From NCBI RefSeq assembly GCF_032586175.1, contig NZ_JAWHTE010000012.1, positions 1-64,000 on the forward strand: a DNA stretch of 64,000 nt. Direction: 5' to 3'. The translations under genes were made by a program, and so were the position numbers. Below the pieces are notes generated by a model. It searched no databases, was not told where the DNA came from, and saw only the letters and a list, made by a program, of their open reading frames with translations. This DNA comes from Ovoidimarina sediminis. Its GTDB lineage: Bacteria > Pseudomonadota > Alphaproteobacteria > Rhodobacterales > Rhodobacteraceae. Shown here piece after piece: positions 6,829 to 15,858 of the stretch; within the stretch, counting starts at the first letter, position 1; every line of letters starts with the position of its first letter.

Positions 6829-9174
6829 ATGAACGTCCCAGAGATCTTCGAAACCCTCGACTACGGCCCGGCGCCGGAGGGCGATACCGAAGTGCAGGCC
6901 TGGCTCGAAAGCCACGGGCGGCGGTTCGGCCACTACATCGGCGGCGGCTGGACGGCGCCGGGCGACACCTTCGAAAGTCGCAACCCCGCCACCGGCGCGG
7001 TTCTGGCCGAGGTCAGCCAGGGCACGGAAGCGGATGTGGATGCGGCGGTGGCCGCCGCCCGCAAGGCCTTCCCCGCCTGGTCGCGCCGCCCGGGGCCCGA
7101 GCGGGCGCGCGTTCTCTACGCTCTGGCTCGTCTCGTGCAGAAGCAATCGCGCCTCTTCGCCGTGCTCGAAACCCTCGACAACGGCAAGCCGATCCGCGAA
7201 TCCCGCGACATCGATATCCCGCTGGTCGCGCGCCACTTCTACTATCACTCGGGCATGGCGCAGCTTCAGGACACGGAACTGCCCGACCGCCGACCGCTTG
7301 GCGTCTGCGGCCAGGTGATCCCCTGGAACTTCCCGCTTCTGATGCTCGCCTGGAAAATCGCGCCCGCGATCGCCATGGGCAACACGGTGGTGCTGAAGCC
7401 CGCCGAATACACCTCTCTCACTGCCCTCCTTTTCGCTGATCTTTGCCGCGAGGCGGACGTGCCGAAAGGCGTAATCAACATCGTCACCGGCGACGGGCGC
7501 ACAGGGGCCGCGATCGTCGAGCATCCGGAGATCGACAAGGTCGCCTTCACCGGCTCCACCCCCGTGGGCCGCCGCATCCGCGAGGCGACCGCAGGCACCG
7601 GCAAGGCGCTGACGCTCGAGCTTGGCGGCAAATCCCCCTACATCGTCTTCGACGACGCGGACATGGATTCGGCCATCGAGGGCCTCGTGGACGCGATCTG
7701 GTTCAACCAGGGGCAGGTTTGCTGTGCAGGCTCGCGCCTTCTCGTTCAGGAAGGGGTGGCGGAGCGGTTCTACACCCGCCTGCGCGCGCGGATGGACAAG
7801 CTTCGCATCGGCGATCCGCTCGACAAGGCGATCGATATCGGCGCACTCGTCGATCCGGTGCAGCTTCAGACGATCGCCGACATGGTCACCGGCACGCCCG
7901 GCGAGGTCTATCACGCGCAGATCCCGATGCCCGAACAGGGATGCTACTACCCGCCGACGCTCATCACCGGCCTGTCCACCTCCGACAGGCTGATGCAGGA
8001 AGAGATCTTCGGCCCTGTCCTCGTCGGCATGACGTTCCGCACGCCGGAAGAGGCGGTGGCACTGGCCAACAACACCCGCTACGGTCTCGCCGCCTCGGTC
8101 TGGACGGAAAACGTGAACCTCGCACTCGACATCGCGCCGAAGCTCGCCGCCGGTGTTGTGTGGGTGAATGCCACGAACCTCTTCGATGCGGCTGCCGGCT
8201 TCGGTGGCGTGCGCGAAAGCGGCTTCGGGCGCGAAGGTGGCTGGGAGGGGCTTCTGGCCTATACCCGGCCCAAGGGAAAGACGACGGCGCTGAAGCCCCT
8301 TGCGGCCAACCCCGCCCCGAAGGAGGCCTCGGTCGACAGCCTGGACCGAACGGCAAAGCTTTACATCGGCGGCAAGCAGGCGCGCCCCGATGGCGGTTAC
8401 TCCCAGGCGGTGTGGAGCGCGAAGGGCAAGCTTCTGGGCCACGCGGGCCTCGCGAACCGGAAGGATCTCCGCAACGCGGTGGAGGCGGCCCACGGCGCGA
8501 AAGGCTGGTCGAAGACGACCGGGCACCTGCGTGCGCAGATCCTCTACTACATTGGCGAGAATCTCGAAGCCCGCGGGGTGGAGTTCGCGGGGCGCCTCCG
8601 CGATCTCACCGGCGCCAGTGCGGCGGCGGCGAGGGCCGAGGTCGCGGCCTCGGTCGACCGGCTGTTCACCTGGGCGGCCTGGGCTGACAAGCATGACGGG
8701 CGCGCCAAGGGCGTGCCGATCCGGGGCATCGCGCTCGCCATGAACGAACCGGTGGGCGTGATCGGGGCCTTCGCGCCGGACGAAAGCCCGCTTCTCGGGC
8801 TCGTTTCCCTCATCGGGCCGGCGATGGCGATGGGCAACAGGCTCGTCGCGGTGGCGTCCGAACCCTATCCCCTCGCCGCGACCGACCTCTATCAGGTGCT
8901 CGACACGTCGGATGTTCCCGGGGGCGTCGTGAACATTCTCACCGGCTCGCACACCGAACTCGCGCTGCAAATGGCGGGGCACATGGATATCGACGCGGTC
9001 TGGTCGTTCTCGTCTTCGGACCTTTCCGGCGTCGTCGAGCGCGAGGCGGCGGGCAACCTCAAACGCACCTGGGTCAATTACGGCCGCGCACGTGACTGGA
9101 CGCTGGCATCAAGCGCCGAGTTCCTGGCCCATGCCACCGAGGTGAAGACGATCTGGGTTCCGTATGGCGAATAG
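6829..9174 (+). CDS. ALDH16-type aldehyde dehydrogenase (two ALDH domains)
   Basis: This 781-aa cytosolic NAD-dependent aldehyde dehydrogenase has two ALDH modules. Domain 1 (about 30-500) is complete: VIPWNFPLLM, FTGSTPVGRRI, LELGGKSP with the general-base Glu, and GQVCCAGS with the catalytic Cys at 298-299. Domain 2 (about 505-781) has an NAD-fold half (GVIGAFAPDESPLLG) but no catalytic Cys motif. That layout is the bacterial ALDH16 family. Placed after deoC, the obvious substrate is the acetaldehyde released by the aldolase; this is inference, as ALDH16 substrates are poorly known. It overlaps the next gene by 11 bp. Confidence 0.9.
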   Translation: MNVPEIFETLDYGPAPEGDTEVQAWLESHGRRFGHYIGGGWTAPGDTFESRNPATGAVLAEVSQGTEADVDAAVAAARKAFPAWSRRPGPERARVLYALARLVQKQSRLFAVLETLDNGKPIRESRDIDIPLVARHFYYHSGMAQLQDTELPDRRPLGVCGQVIPWNFPLLMLAWKIAPAIAMGNTVVLKPAEYTSLTALLFADLCREADVPKGVINIVTGDGRTGAAIVEHPEIDKVAFTGSTPVGRRIREATAGTGKALTLELGGKSPYIVFDDADMDSAIEGLVDAIWFNQGQVCCAGSRLLVQEGVAERFYTRLRARMDKLRIGDPLDKAIDIGALVDPVQLQTIADMVTGTPGEVYHAQIPMPEQGCYYPPTLITGLSTSDRLMQEEIFGPVLVGMTFRTPEEAVALANNTRYGLAASVWTENVNLALDIAPKLAAGVVWVNATNLFDAAAGFGGVRESGFGREGGWEGLLAYTRPKGKTTALKPLAANPAPKEASVDSLDRTAKLYIGGKQARPDGGYSQAVWSAKGKLLGHAGLANRKDLRNAVEAAHGAKGWSKTTGHLRAQILYYIGENLEARGVEFAGRLRDLTGASAAAARAEVAASVDRLFTWAAWADKHDGRAKGVPIRGIALAMNEPVGVIGAFAPDESPLLGLVSLIGPAMAMGNRLVAVASEPYPLAATDLYQVLDTSDVPGGVVNILTGSHTELALQMAGHMDIDAVWSFSSSDLSGVVEREAAGNLKRTWVNYGRARDWTLASSAEFLAHATEVKTIWVPYGE

Positions 9175-9697
9175 GGCCGCGGCCCTTGTGATCGCTCTTG
9201 GTCTGCCGGTGGCGGCGCTGGCCGAAGCACCCCAGCCGGGCGAGGACGCCGCACGCCTCGTCGGACAGGTTTCCGAAGCCCTGTTCGATCTGCTCCCGAC
9301 CGAGGATCACGCGAACGCGCGGGCCTTCTTCACGCCGGAGTTTGCGGAACTGCTGTCCGAAGAAGAGTGGAACGGCCTTCGCAAAAGCCTTCTGGCAGAG
9401 GCTGGCGCTATTCCACGCTACCGCGCCCACGCGCTCAGCTTCTATCCCCAGGCCGATCAGCTGATCGCCGCCGTCGATTTCTCGGGGCCGGGGGAGAACG
9501 GAACGGCGATCTGCGGCTATCTCGTCTGGTCGATGCCCACGGACGATCGGATCGGCCTGTTGCGGATCGAGGAATCCGTGGCAAACCCCGCCCTCATGCG
9601 GCAGATGCAGCCGGAAGAGGCCACCCAGGCACTTCTGTCATGGCGCTGTCCGCCCGACGTAATCGCAAGCGTTTTAGGTCTTCCCAAAGCCGAGTGA
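9164..9697 (+). CDS. Secreted hypothetical protein, deoC operon
   Basis: This 177-aa protein has a signal peptide at 1-20 (ALVIALGLPVAALA). The mature part is rich in Glu and Leu with a predicted helical N-half (DAARLVGQVSEALFDLL) and a C-half with two Cys (AICGYLVWSM and LLSWRCPPD) that could form a disulfide. It starts inside the last codons of the aldehyde dehydrogenase gene, so co-translation is likely. No known domain recognised. Why a periplasmic protein ends a cytosolic catabolic operon is unclear. Confidence 0.75.
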   Translation: MANRAAALVIALGLPVAALAEAPQPGEDAARLVGQVSEALFDLLPTEDHANARAFFTPEFAELLSEEEWNGLRKSLLAEAGAIPRYRAHALSFYPQADQLIAAVDFSGPGENGTAICGYLVWSMPTDDRIGLLRIEESVANPALMRQMQPEEATQALLSWRCPPDVIASVLGLPKAE

Positions 9698-9774
9698 GGC
9701 CACTATAGACGCGGCTTCCGGGCGGGTCGTACACCCTTGGAGGACGCCGCCCCTACATTGATGGAGTAAGACCA

Positions 9775-10440
9775 ATGGCTGGTGAGATCCCTGATCTCCA
9801 CGCCCAGGTCCGGACGGGGACAGGCAAGGGGGCCGCCCGTCAGGCTCGCCGCAACGGCGACGTACCTGGGATCGTATATGGTGGCGGCACCGATCCGCTT
9901 CCGATCAACATCCCCTTCAACGAACTTCTGAAGAAGCTGAAGCAGGGCCGGTTCCTTGCCACGCTCTACAACATGAAGGTCGAGGGTCACGACGACGTTC
10001 GCGTCATCTGCCGGAACGTACAGCGCGATGTCGTGAAGGACCTGCCCACGCATGTCGATTTCATGCGGCTGAAGCGGACGACGAAGATTAACCTCTTCAT
10101 TCCCGTCGTGATCACCGGCGAAGACAGCGCCCCCGGCCTGCGTCGCGGCGGTGTTCTGAACCTCGTGCGCCCGGAAGTCGAACTTGTGGTGACCGCGGGC
10201 GATATCCCCGAAAGCATCGAGCTGGACATCACCGGCCTCGACATCGGCGATTCGGCCACGATCTCCGGCGCCCAGCTGCCGGCCGGCACGAAGCCGACGA
10301 TCGACCGTGATTTCGTGATCGCGACGATTTCCGCACCCTCGGGCCTGGCCAGCCAGGACGACGAGGACGAGGCGGAGGCGCCCGCCGCCGACGAAGTCCC
10401 CACGACGGACGCCGCGGACGAGGACGCGACCGAAGAATAA
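9775..10440 (+). CDS. rplY: 50S ribosomal protein L25, CTC (long) form
   Basis: This 221-aa protein binds 5S rRNA in the large subunit. The N-terminal half is the L25 domain (RTGTGKGAARQARRNGDVPGIVYGGG), followed by the TL5/CTC C-terminal beta domain and an acidic tail of Asp, Glu and Ala from about residue 195. Long L25 with an acidic tail is usual in Rhodobacterales. GGAGTAAG precedes the ATG, and a strong terminator follows, so it is likely a single-gene unit; the usual partner pth is not in view. Confidence 0.96.
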   Translation: MAGEIPDLHAQVRTGTGKGAARQARRNGDVPGIVYGGGTDPLPINIPFNELLKKLKQGRFLATLYNMKVEGHDDVRVICRNVQRDVVKDLPTHVDFMRLKRTTKINLFIPVVITGEDSAPGLRRGGVLNLVRPEVELVVTAGDIPESIELDITGLDIGDSATISGAQLPAGTKPTIDRDFVIATISAPSGLASQDDEDEAEAPAADEVPTTDAADEDATEE

Positions 10441-10466
10441 GCCGCTCTGCGGTCTGTTCTGTGAAG

Positions 10467-10494
10467 CAGGGGCCCCGGGGCCCCTGTTTTCGTT
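10467..10494 (+). terminator. Terminator of rplY
   Basis: A 20-bp perfect palindrome (10467-10486, CAGGGGCCCC and its complement) is followed directly by TTTTCGTTT. Confidence 0.85.
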
Positions 10495-10573
10495 TCCGCA
10501 CCCGCGACTCTGGGCCGGGGGGCTTCGCTCTCCCCCGAGGATGCACTAGCTAAGGGTCAAAGGAGTGCCCTCG

Positions 10574-12595
10574 ATGACCAACCCCCTCTTGCGCGACTGG
10601 AACGGCCCGTTTGGCCTGCCGCCCTTCCTCGAGATTTCCGACGATGATTTCGCGCCAGCGGTCGACGCGGCCCTGGGCGAGGCCCGCGCCCGGATCTCCG
10701 CCATCGCCGATGCCCCCGAACCGCCCACCTTCGCGAACACCATCGAAGCGCTGGAACTGGCTGACGACACGCTCTCCCGCATCCTCGGCGTATTCTACAC
10801 CCTCGCCGGAACCGACACCAACGAGGCGCGCAACGCCCTTATGCGGGCTTTCTCACCAAAGCTTTCCGCCTACGGCTCGGAAATCACCATGAACCGCGCG
10901 CTGTTCGAGCGGATCGAAACGCTTTGGCAATCCCGCGACAGCCTCGGGCTGACACCCGAACAGCACCGCGTCCTGTTTCTCACGCGGCGGAGCTTCATCC
11001 GCGCGGGTGCCAAGCTCGAGGGTGAGGATCGCGAACGCCTGACTGTCGTCAAGGAACGCCTCGCCGTGCTAGGCACCGAATTCGCACAGAACCTTCTGAC
11101 CGACGAAGCCGATTGGTCGATGGAACTGGCGGAGGAAGATCTCGAAGGGCTGCCCGCATTCGTCACCGCTGCCGCACGCGCGGCGGGGGCCGAAAAGGGC
11201 GCCGACGGCCCGGTGGTGACACTCTCGCGGTCCCTCGTCGTGCCCTTCCTGCAATTCTCGCCGCGCCGCGACCTGCGCGAACGGGCCTACGAAGCCTGGG
11301 TATCGCGCGGTGCCAACGGGGGCGACACCGACAACCGCGACATCGCCGCGGAAATCCTGAAGCTGCGGGAAGAGCGCGCGCGGCTTCTGGGCTACGACAG
11401 CTTCGCCGCCTACAAGCTCGAAACCGAGATGGCGGGCACACCGGGCGCGGTGCGCGATCTGCTGATGCAGGTCTGGCAACCCGCCCGCACCCAAGCGCTC
11501 CGCGATGCCGACGCGCTTGAAGAGATGATGCATTCCCACGGCGTCAACGGCCGCCTCGAAGCCTGGGACTGGCGGTTTTATTCCGAGAAGCGGCGCAAGG
11601 CGCTCCACGATCTCGATGAGGCAGAGTTGAAACCTTACCTGCAGCTCGACAGGATGATCGAGGCCGCTTTCACTTGCGCGACCCGGCTGTTCGAGCTTGA
11701 ATTCGCGGCGGTCGAAGTGCCCCTTCACCACCCGGATGCCCGCGCTTGGGAGGTGACGCGGAACGGCCGACACCTGGCCATCTTCGTTGGCGATTACTTC
11801 GCGCGCAGTTCGAAACGCTCGGGCGCCTGGTGCTCTGCCATGCGATCGCAAAAGAAGCTCGGCGGCGACGTCCGGCCAATTGTCCTCAACGTCTGTAACT
11901 TCGCCAAACCCTCCGCCGGTGAACCCGCGCTATTGAGCTACGACGACGCCCGCACCCTCTTCCACGAATTCGGCCACGCGCTGCACCAGATGCTGTCCGA
12001 CGTAACCTACGAATCGATCTCGGGCACATCGGTCGCCCGCGATTTCGTCGAACTGCCCTCCCAGCTTTACGAACACTGGCTTGAAGTGCCCGAGGTGCTT
12101 GCAGAATTCGCCACCCATGCCGAAACCGGCGCGGCCATGCCGGCCGATCTTCTCGACAGGCTTCTGAAAGCCGCGACATACGACATGGGCTTCCAGACCG
12201 TCGAGTATGTGGCCTCGGCACTGGTTGATCTGGCGTTTCACGATGGTCCCGCCCCCGCCGATCCGATGGCGAAGCAAGCAGAGGTTCTGGGTGAGATCGG
12301 GATGCCGCACGCGATCCGGATGCGCCACGCCACCCCGCATTTCGCCCATGTCTTCGCAGGCGACGGATATTCCTCGGGTTATTACAGCTACATGTGGTCG
12401 GAGGTTATGGATGCCGACGCCTTCGCCGCCTTCGAGGAGGCCGGGGATCCTTTCGATCCGGCGATGGCCGAACGGCTTGAGGCGCATATCCTCTCGGTTG
12501 GCGGGTCGGAAGAGGCGGACGCGCTCTACACCGCCTTCCGCGGCCGGATGCCCGGACCCGAGGCGCTTCTGCGCGGCCGGGGGCTCATGCCATGA
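10574..12595 (+). CDS. M3 family zinc oligopeptidase (PrlC/Dcp type)
   Basis: This 673-aa cytosolic metallopeptidase breaks down short peptides. The zinc site HEFGH is at about 464-468 in the family context LFHEFGHALHQMLS, with the downstream Glu ligand in the SGTSVARDFVELPSQ block. No signal peptide is present, which favours a cytosolic oligopeptidase A or dipeptidyl carboxypeptidase role. ATG 10574 is preferred over GTG 10565 because AGGAG lies 8 bases before it. The gene overlaps the following phosphatase gene by four bases (ATGA). Confidence 0.93.
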   Translation: MTNPLLRDWNGPFGLPPFLEISDDDFAPAVDAALGEARARISAIADAPEPPTFANTIEALELADDTLSRILGVFYTLAGTDTNEARNALMRAFSPKLSAYGSEITMNRALFERIETLWQSRDSLGLTPEQHRVLFLTRRSFIRAGAKLEGEDRERLTVVKERLAVLGTEFAQNLLTDEADWSMELAEEDLEGLPAFVTAAARAAGAEKGADGPVVTLSRSLVVPFLQFSPRRDLRERAYEAWVSRGANGGDTDNRDIAAEILKLREERARLLGYDSFAAYKLETEMAGTPGAVRDLLMQVWQPARTQALRDADALEEMMHSHGVNGRLEAWDWRFYSEKRRKALHDLDEAELKPYLQLDRMIEAAFTCATRLFELEFAAVEVPLHHPDARAWEVTRNGRHLAIFVGDYFARSSKRSGAWCSAMRSQKKLGGDVRPIVLNVCNFAKPSAGEPALLSYDDARTLFHEFGHALHQMLSDVTYESISGTSVARDFVELPSQLYEHWLEVPEVLAEFATHAETGAAMPADLLDRLLKAATYDMGFQTVEYVASALVDLAFHDGPAPADPMAKQAEVLGEIGMPHAIRMRHATPHFAHVFAGDGYSSGYYSYMWSEVMDADAFAAFEEAGDPFDPAMAERLEAHILSVGGSEEADALYTAFRGRMPGPEALLRGRGLMP

Positions 12596-13434
12596 GCCGG
12601 TTCGGTTCCAAAGAGGAAGAGGCGCTCATCGAAGCGGTGCGCGCCGTTTCCCGCGCCGAAATCCTGCCCCGCTTCCGCGCTCTGGGCAGGGCCGAGGTCG
12701 ACAGCAAGAGCGCCCCGGACGATCTGGTGACGATCGCCGACAAGGCGGCAGAACACGCGATCGGGGCCAGAGTCGCCGAGATCCTGCCTTCGGCCAGGAT
12801 CATCGGGGAAGAGGCCGTGGCGACGGATGCAAGCCTTCTCGACGGGATCGCCCACCCCGGCCTCACCGTGATCATCGACCCGATCGACGGGACATGGAAC
12901 TACGCCAACGGCCTTTCAACCTTCGGTGTAATCCTCGCGGTGGTCGAGGATGGCGAAACGATCCTCGGGCTTCTTTACGATCCCTCGGGCGACGACTGGA
13001 TCGTCGCCCGGAAGGGCGATGGGGCGTGGTACGACGGGGCCAACCGGAGGGCCGAGAAGCTAACGGCCTCCGCCGCGCCGCCCAGGCTTGACGAAACGAT
13101 GGGCTTCGTCGGCCTCTACCTTTACGGGAAGGCCGATCAGGCACGGATCGCGGCCACTCTGCCGGAATTCCGGCGCACCTATTCGCTTCGCTGTTCCTGC
13201 CACGAATACCGGATGATGGCCCAGGGACGCGCGGATTTCGTGCTGAACGGGATGCTGAACCCGTGGGATCATGCCGCGGGCGTGCTGGCGCTTGAAGAGG
13301 CGGGCGGGGTGGCGCGTCTCTTAGACGGCACGCCGTACCGCCCCACGATGACCGATGGGCTTCTTCTCACTGCCGGGAACGCCGCGCTCTGGGACAGGCT
13401 GGCGGATCTCTGGTCCCCGCTCAATCGTAGCTGA
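12592..13434 (+). CDS. Inositol-monophosphatase family phosphatase (possibly histidinol-phosphatase)
   Basis: This 280-aa Mg-dependent sugar- or alcohol-phosphate phosphatase carries the metal-binding set of the IMPase family: GEEA (E73/E74), DPIDGTWNYANG (D96, D99) and NPWDHAAGVLALEEAGG near residue 222. The family includes inositol monophosphatase, 3'(2'),5'-bisphosphate nucleotidase and HisN-type histidinol phosphatase; the sequence alone does not choose. Start ATG overlaps the peptidase stop. Its last 14 bases overlap the end of the convergent VOC gene. Confidence 0.88.
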   Translation: MSRFGSKEEEALIEAVRAVSRAEILPRFRALGRAEVDSKSAPDDLVTIADKAAEHAIGARVAEILPSARIIGEEAVATDASLLDGIAHPGLTVIIDPIDGTWNYANGLSTFGVILAVVEDGETILGLLYDPSGDDWIVARKGDGAWYDGANRRAEKLTASAAPPRLDETMGFVGLYLYGKADQARIAATLPEFRRTYSLRCSCHEYRMMAQGRADFVLNGMLNPWDHAAGVLALEEAGGVARLLDGTPYRPTMTDGLLLTAGNAALWDRLADLWSPLNRS

Positions 13435-13804
13435 CAACCTCCACTTCGATGCCGTCGCGATCATTGAAGTAGAATCGCCGCCCCGGCTCGTAATCGGCAT
13501 GGCTTCTGGGGGCGAAGCCTTCCGCCTCGACCAGCCGCTCCGTCGCATCGAGATCGTCGACCACAATGGCCAGATGATTGAACCCGCCGACATGGGCATA
13601 GCTCGACCCGACCGCCGCCTTCGGAGCACCCGGAGAATACAGCGCGACATAGCGATCCGCATCCCCCACATGCACGGTGTAGCCGTCGGAGATCGCCGGG
13701 CCTTCCCAGCGGACATGCCAGCCGAACACCCGCTCCATCCACCTCGCGGTGGCGGCAGGATCGCTGACGGTGATGTTCACGTGTTCGAGGGTCGCGTTGG
13801 GCAT
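13421..13804 (-). CDS. VOC (glyoxalase-fold) protein under a SoxR-type promoter
   Basis: This 127-aa protein has two beta-alpha-beta-beta-beta modules: LEHVNITVSDPAATARWMERVFGW at the N-terminus and FNHLAIVVDDLDATERLVEAEGF in the middle, with a terminal Glu in GIEVEVVSYD. VOC proteins bind a metal and include glyoxalases, dioxygenases and thiol-conjugate enzymes; the substrate is not evident. The promoter has an 18-bp SoxR box, so induction by redox-cycling compounds is expected. The neighbour across the shared upstream region is a glutathionyl-hydroquinone reductase, which suits a quinone-detoxification theme (inference). Confidence 0.88.
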   Translation of the reverse strand: MPNATLEHVNITVSDPAATARWMERVFGWHVRWEGPAISDGYTVHVGDADRYVALYSPGAPKAAVGSSYAHVGGFNHLAIVVDDLDATERLVEAEGFAPRSHADYEPGRRFYFNDRDGIEVEVVSYD

Positions 13805-13834
13805 GATGATATCCTTTCTTCAAGATCGGAGAGC

Positions 13835-13865
13835 AGGATGCGTCCTCAAGTAAACTTGAGGTCAA
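13835..13865 (-). promoter_or_regulatory. SoxR/MerR-type promoter
   Basis: The perfect palindrome CCTCAAGTAAACTTGAGG (13844-13861) matches the established SoxR box CCTCAAGTTNACTTGAGG except at the centre. On the - strand it sits between TTGACC (-35, 13865-13860) and CATCCT (-10, 13840-13835), separated by 19 bp. The 19-bp spacer is the hallmark of promoters that MerR-family activators untwist. The first gene downstream is the VOC gene at 13804. Confidence 0.85.
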
Positions 13866-14012
13866 GGTTTAAGTCGCGATATATTCCAGTGCGTTACGCG
13901 CCTCGATACCTGAAGGTGTGCACAGGCGAACGGGTGCTCCGCAGCCTGGCGCAGTTGACCGCGCGCCCCGCCCTGCCACATTGCCTCGGCGTGACCAGAC
14001 AGGAGCCGCCCC

Positions 14013-14939
14013 ATGGGTCTGATGATCGAAGGACGTTACCTGACCGAGGATCCAGGGCCCGACACCCAGGCCGATGGCGAGTTCAAACGCCAGCGCGCCA
14101 ACATACGGCACCAGATCACAAAGGACGGTCCCTTCACGCCTCAGATCGGCCGTTATCACCTCTATGCCGCGTGGAACTGCCCATGGGCGCACAGGGTTCT
14201 TCTGGTGCGCGCCCTCAAGGGCCTCGATCTCTCGGTGTCCTACGCCCGGCCACGCCGTACCGATCAGGGCTGGGTCTATGACGCAGAGGGGCCCTATTGC
14301 GATCCGCTCATGGGCGTCGCCGCCCTCCACGAGGCCTATGCCCGCGCCACTCCGCCCTATACCGGCCGCATCACCGTTCCTCTTCTCTGGGACAGGGAAT
14401 CCGACAGCGCCGTCTCGAATGAAAGTGCCGAGATCGTCCGCATGCTTGCCCGCGAATTCGACGGCGGCCCCGATCTTTCACCTCCCGGGCTGGAGCCCGA
14501 AATCGACCGCTGGAACGCCCTGATCTACGAAACCGTCAACAACGGTGTCTACCGCACGGGGTTCGCCCGGACGCAGGAGGCTTATGACCGCGCGGTGACG
14601 GAAGTCTTCGACACGCTCGACCGGATCGAGGCGCATCTCGACACCCACCGCTGGCTTCTGGGGGAACATTTCACCGAGGCGGATCTGCGCCTCTTTCCCA
14701 CCCTCGCCCGCTTCGACGTGGCCTACCACTACGCATTCAAGTGCAACATCCGGCGGCTCACCGACTACCCGAACCTCTGGGCCTATGCGCGCGAGATCTA
14801 CCAGATGCCGGGCGTCGCCGGGACTGTGCGCTTCGACATCTACAAGCAGGGCTATTTCTCGCAATCGGAACTGCGCAATCCCCTCGGCATCGTCCCGGCG
14901 GGCCCCGAGATCGACTGGACGATCCCCCACGGACGTTGA
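14013..14939 (+). CDS. Glutathionyl-hydroquinone reductase (Xi-class GST)
   Basis: This 308-aa enzyme uses glutathione to reduce glutathionyl-hydroquinones. The catalytic Cys lies in the family signature WNCPWAHR (C56), followed by the Xi-class features VPLLWDRES, NESAEIVRML and a helical C-terminal domain with the LGEHFTEADLRLFPTL block. CAGGAG precedes the start. It faces the SoxR-controlled VOC gene across 208 bp. A conserved length and the CPWAHR motif make the class assignment firm. Confidence 0.93.
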   Translation: MGLMIEGRYLTEDPGPDTQADGEFKRQRANIRHQITKDGPFTPQIGRYHLYAAWNCPWAHRVLLVRALKGLDLSVSYARPRRTDQGWVYDAEGPYCDPLMGVAALHEAYARATPPYTGRITVPLLWDRESDSAVSNESAEIVRMLAREFDGGPDLSPPGLEPEIDRWNALIYETVNNGVYRTGFARTQEAYDRAVTEVFDTLDRIEAHLDTHRWLLGEHFTEADLRLFPTLARFDVAYHYAFKCNIRRLTDYPNLWAYAREIYQMPGVAGTVRFDIYKQGYFSQSELRNPLGIVPAGPEIDWTIPHGR

Positions 14940-14987
14940 CGCTGAAGCGCGCGGGAGGGCATCCTGCGCGAAAACAAGGGGGACAGC

Positions 14988-15827
14988 ATGACGATTTATG
15001 ACGGCTTCGCCGAACTCGAACGCACGGGCTGGACCAACCCGGAAATCGCCACGGGCTACATCGACATGTTTTCGTCCGCAAGCGACATGGCGGTGCCCGC
15101 GGTGGTCTCGCGGATCCCCGGAACGGCGCGCGTGCTCGATCTGTGCTGTGGCCAGGGCAACACCACGCTGGCGCTTATCGACGCGGGGCACGATGTGGTC
15201 GGCGCCGATTTCTCGACCGTCATGCTGGAGGAGGCCCGGAAACGGCGGCCCGATGCCACGTTCATCGAGGCCGATGCACAGGATCTGCCTTTCGCGGCGG
15301 AATGCTTCGATGCCGTCACAAGCACCTTCGGCCTGATGCATGTGCCCGATCAGCCGCGCGCCCTGCGGGAGATTGCCCGCGTGCTGCGCCCGGGCGGGCG
15401 GCTCGTGATGTCGGCATGGGCCGGGCCAGCGCATTCTGCCGCATTCGGCATCCTCTACCCCGCCGTCATGCAGAATGCGGATCCCTCCGTCACCATGCCG
15501 GAACAGCCCGATTTCCACCGGTTCGCGGATGAGGATACCGCCAGCGGCCTTTTCTCCGAGGCCGGGCTTGGCCTGTCGTCGATCGAACTGGTGCCCTGCC
15601 ACTGGGATATGGACGATCCCGCCCGCTTGTTCGAGATTTTCCTGAGGGGCGCCCCCCGTGGTGGCAGCCTTCTGTCGCGGCAACCCGAAGAGAACCGCAA
15701 CGCAATTCGCAACGCGATGACCGAAGCGGTGCGAAGCCGCTGCGCCCATGACGGTGGTTACCGGGTGGAAATTCCGGCAGCCGTGATCGTCGCCACGCGA
15801 GACGAGGTGCACCCGCCCCTCCCTTGA
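14988..15827 (+). CDS. Class I SAM-dependent methyltransferase, UbiE-like
   Basis: This 279-aa protein has a clear methyltransferase core: RVLDLCCGQGNTTLALIDAG (motif I), VVGADFSTVMLEEA (acidic ribose contact), ADAQDLPFAAECFDAVTS (motif IV) and REIARVLRPGGRLVMSAW. That pattern is the Methyltransf_11 group used on small molecules. The substrate is unknown. GGGGGACAGC precedes the ATG. It lies 32 bp before the dppB-like permease gene and may be co-transcribed with it. Confidence 0.87.
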   Translation: MTIYDGFAELERTGWTNPEIATGYIDMFSSASDMAVPAVVSRIPGTARVLDLCCGQGNTTLALIDAGHDVVGADFSTVMLEEARKRRPDATFIEADAQDLPFAAECFDAVTSTFGLMHVPDQPRALREIARVLRPGGRLVMSAWAGPAHSAAFGILYPAVMQNADPSVTMPEQPDFHRFADEDTASGLFSEAGLGLSSIELVPCHWDMDDPARLFEIFLRGAPRGGSLLSRQPEENRNAIRNAMTEAVRSRCAHDGGYRVEIPAAVIVATRDEVHPPLP

Positions 15828-15858
15828 CGTCCGACGCGGGGCGGACCACAAGTTTGGG

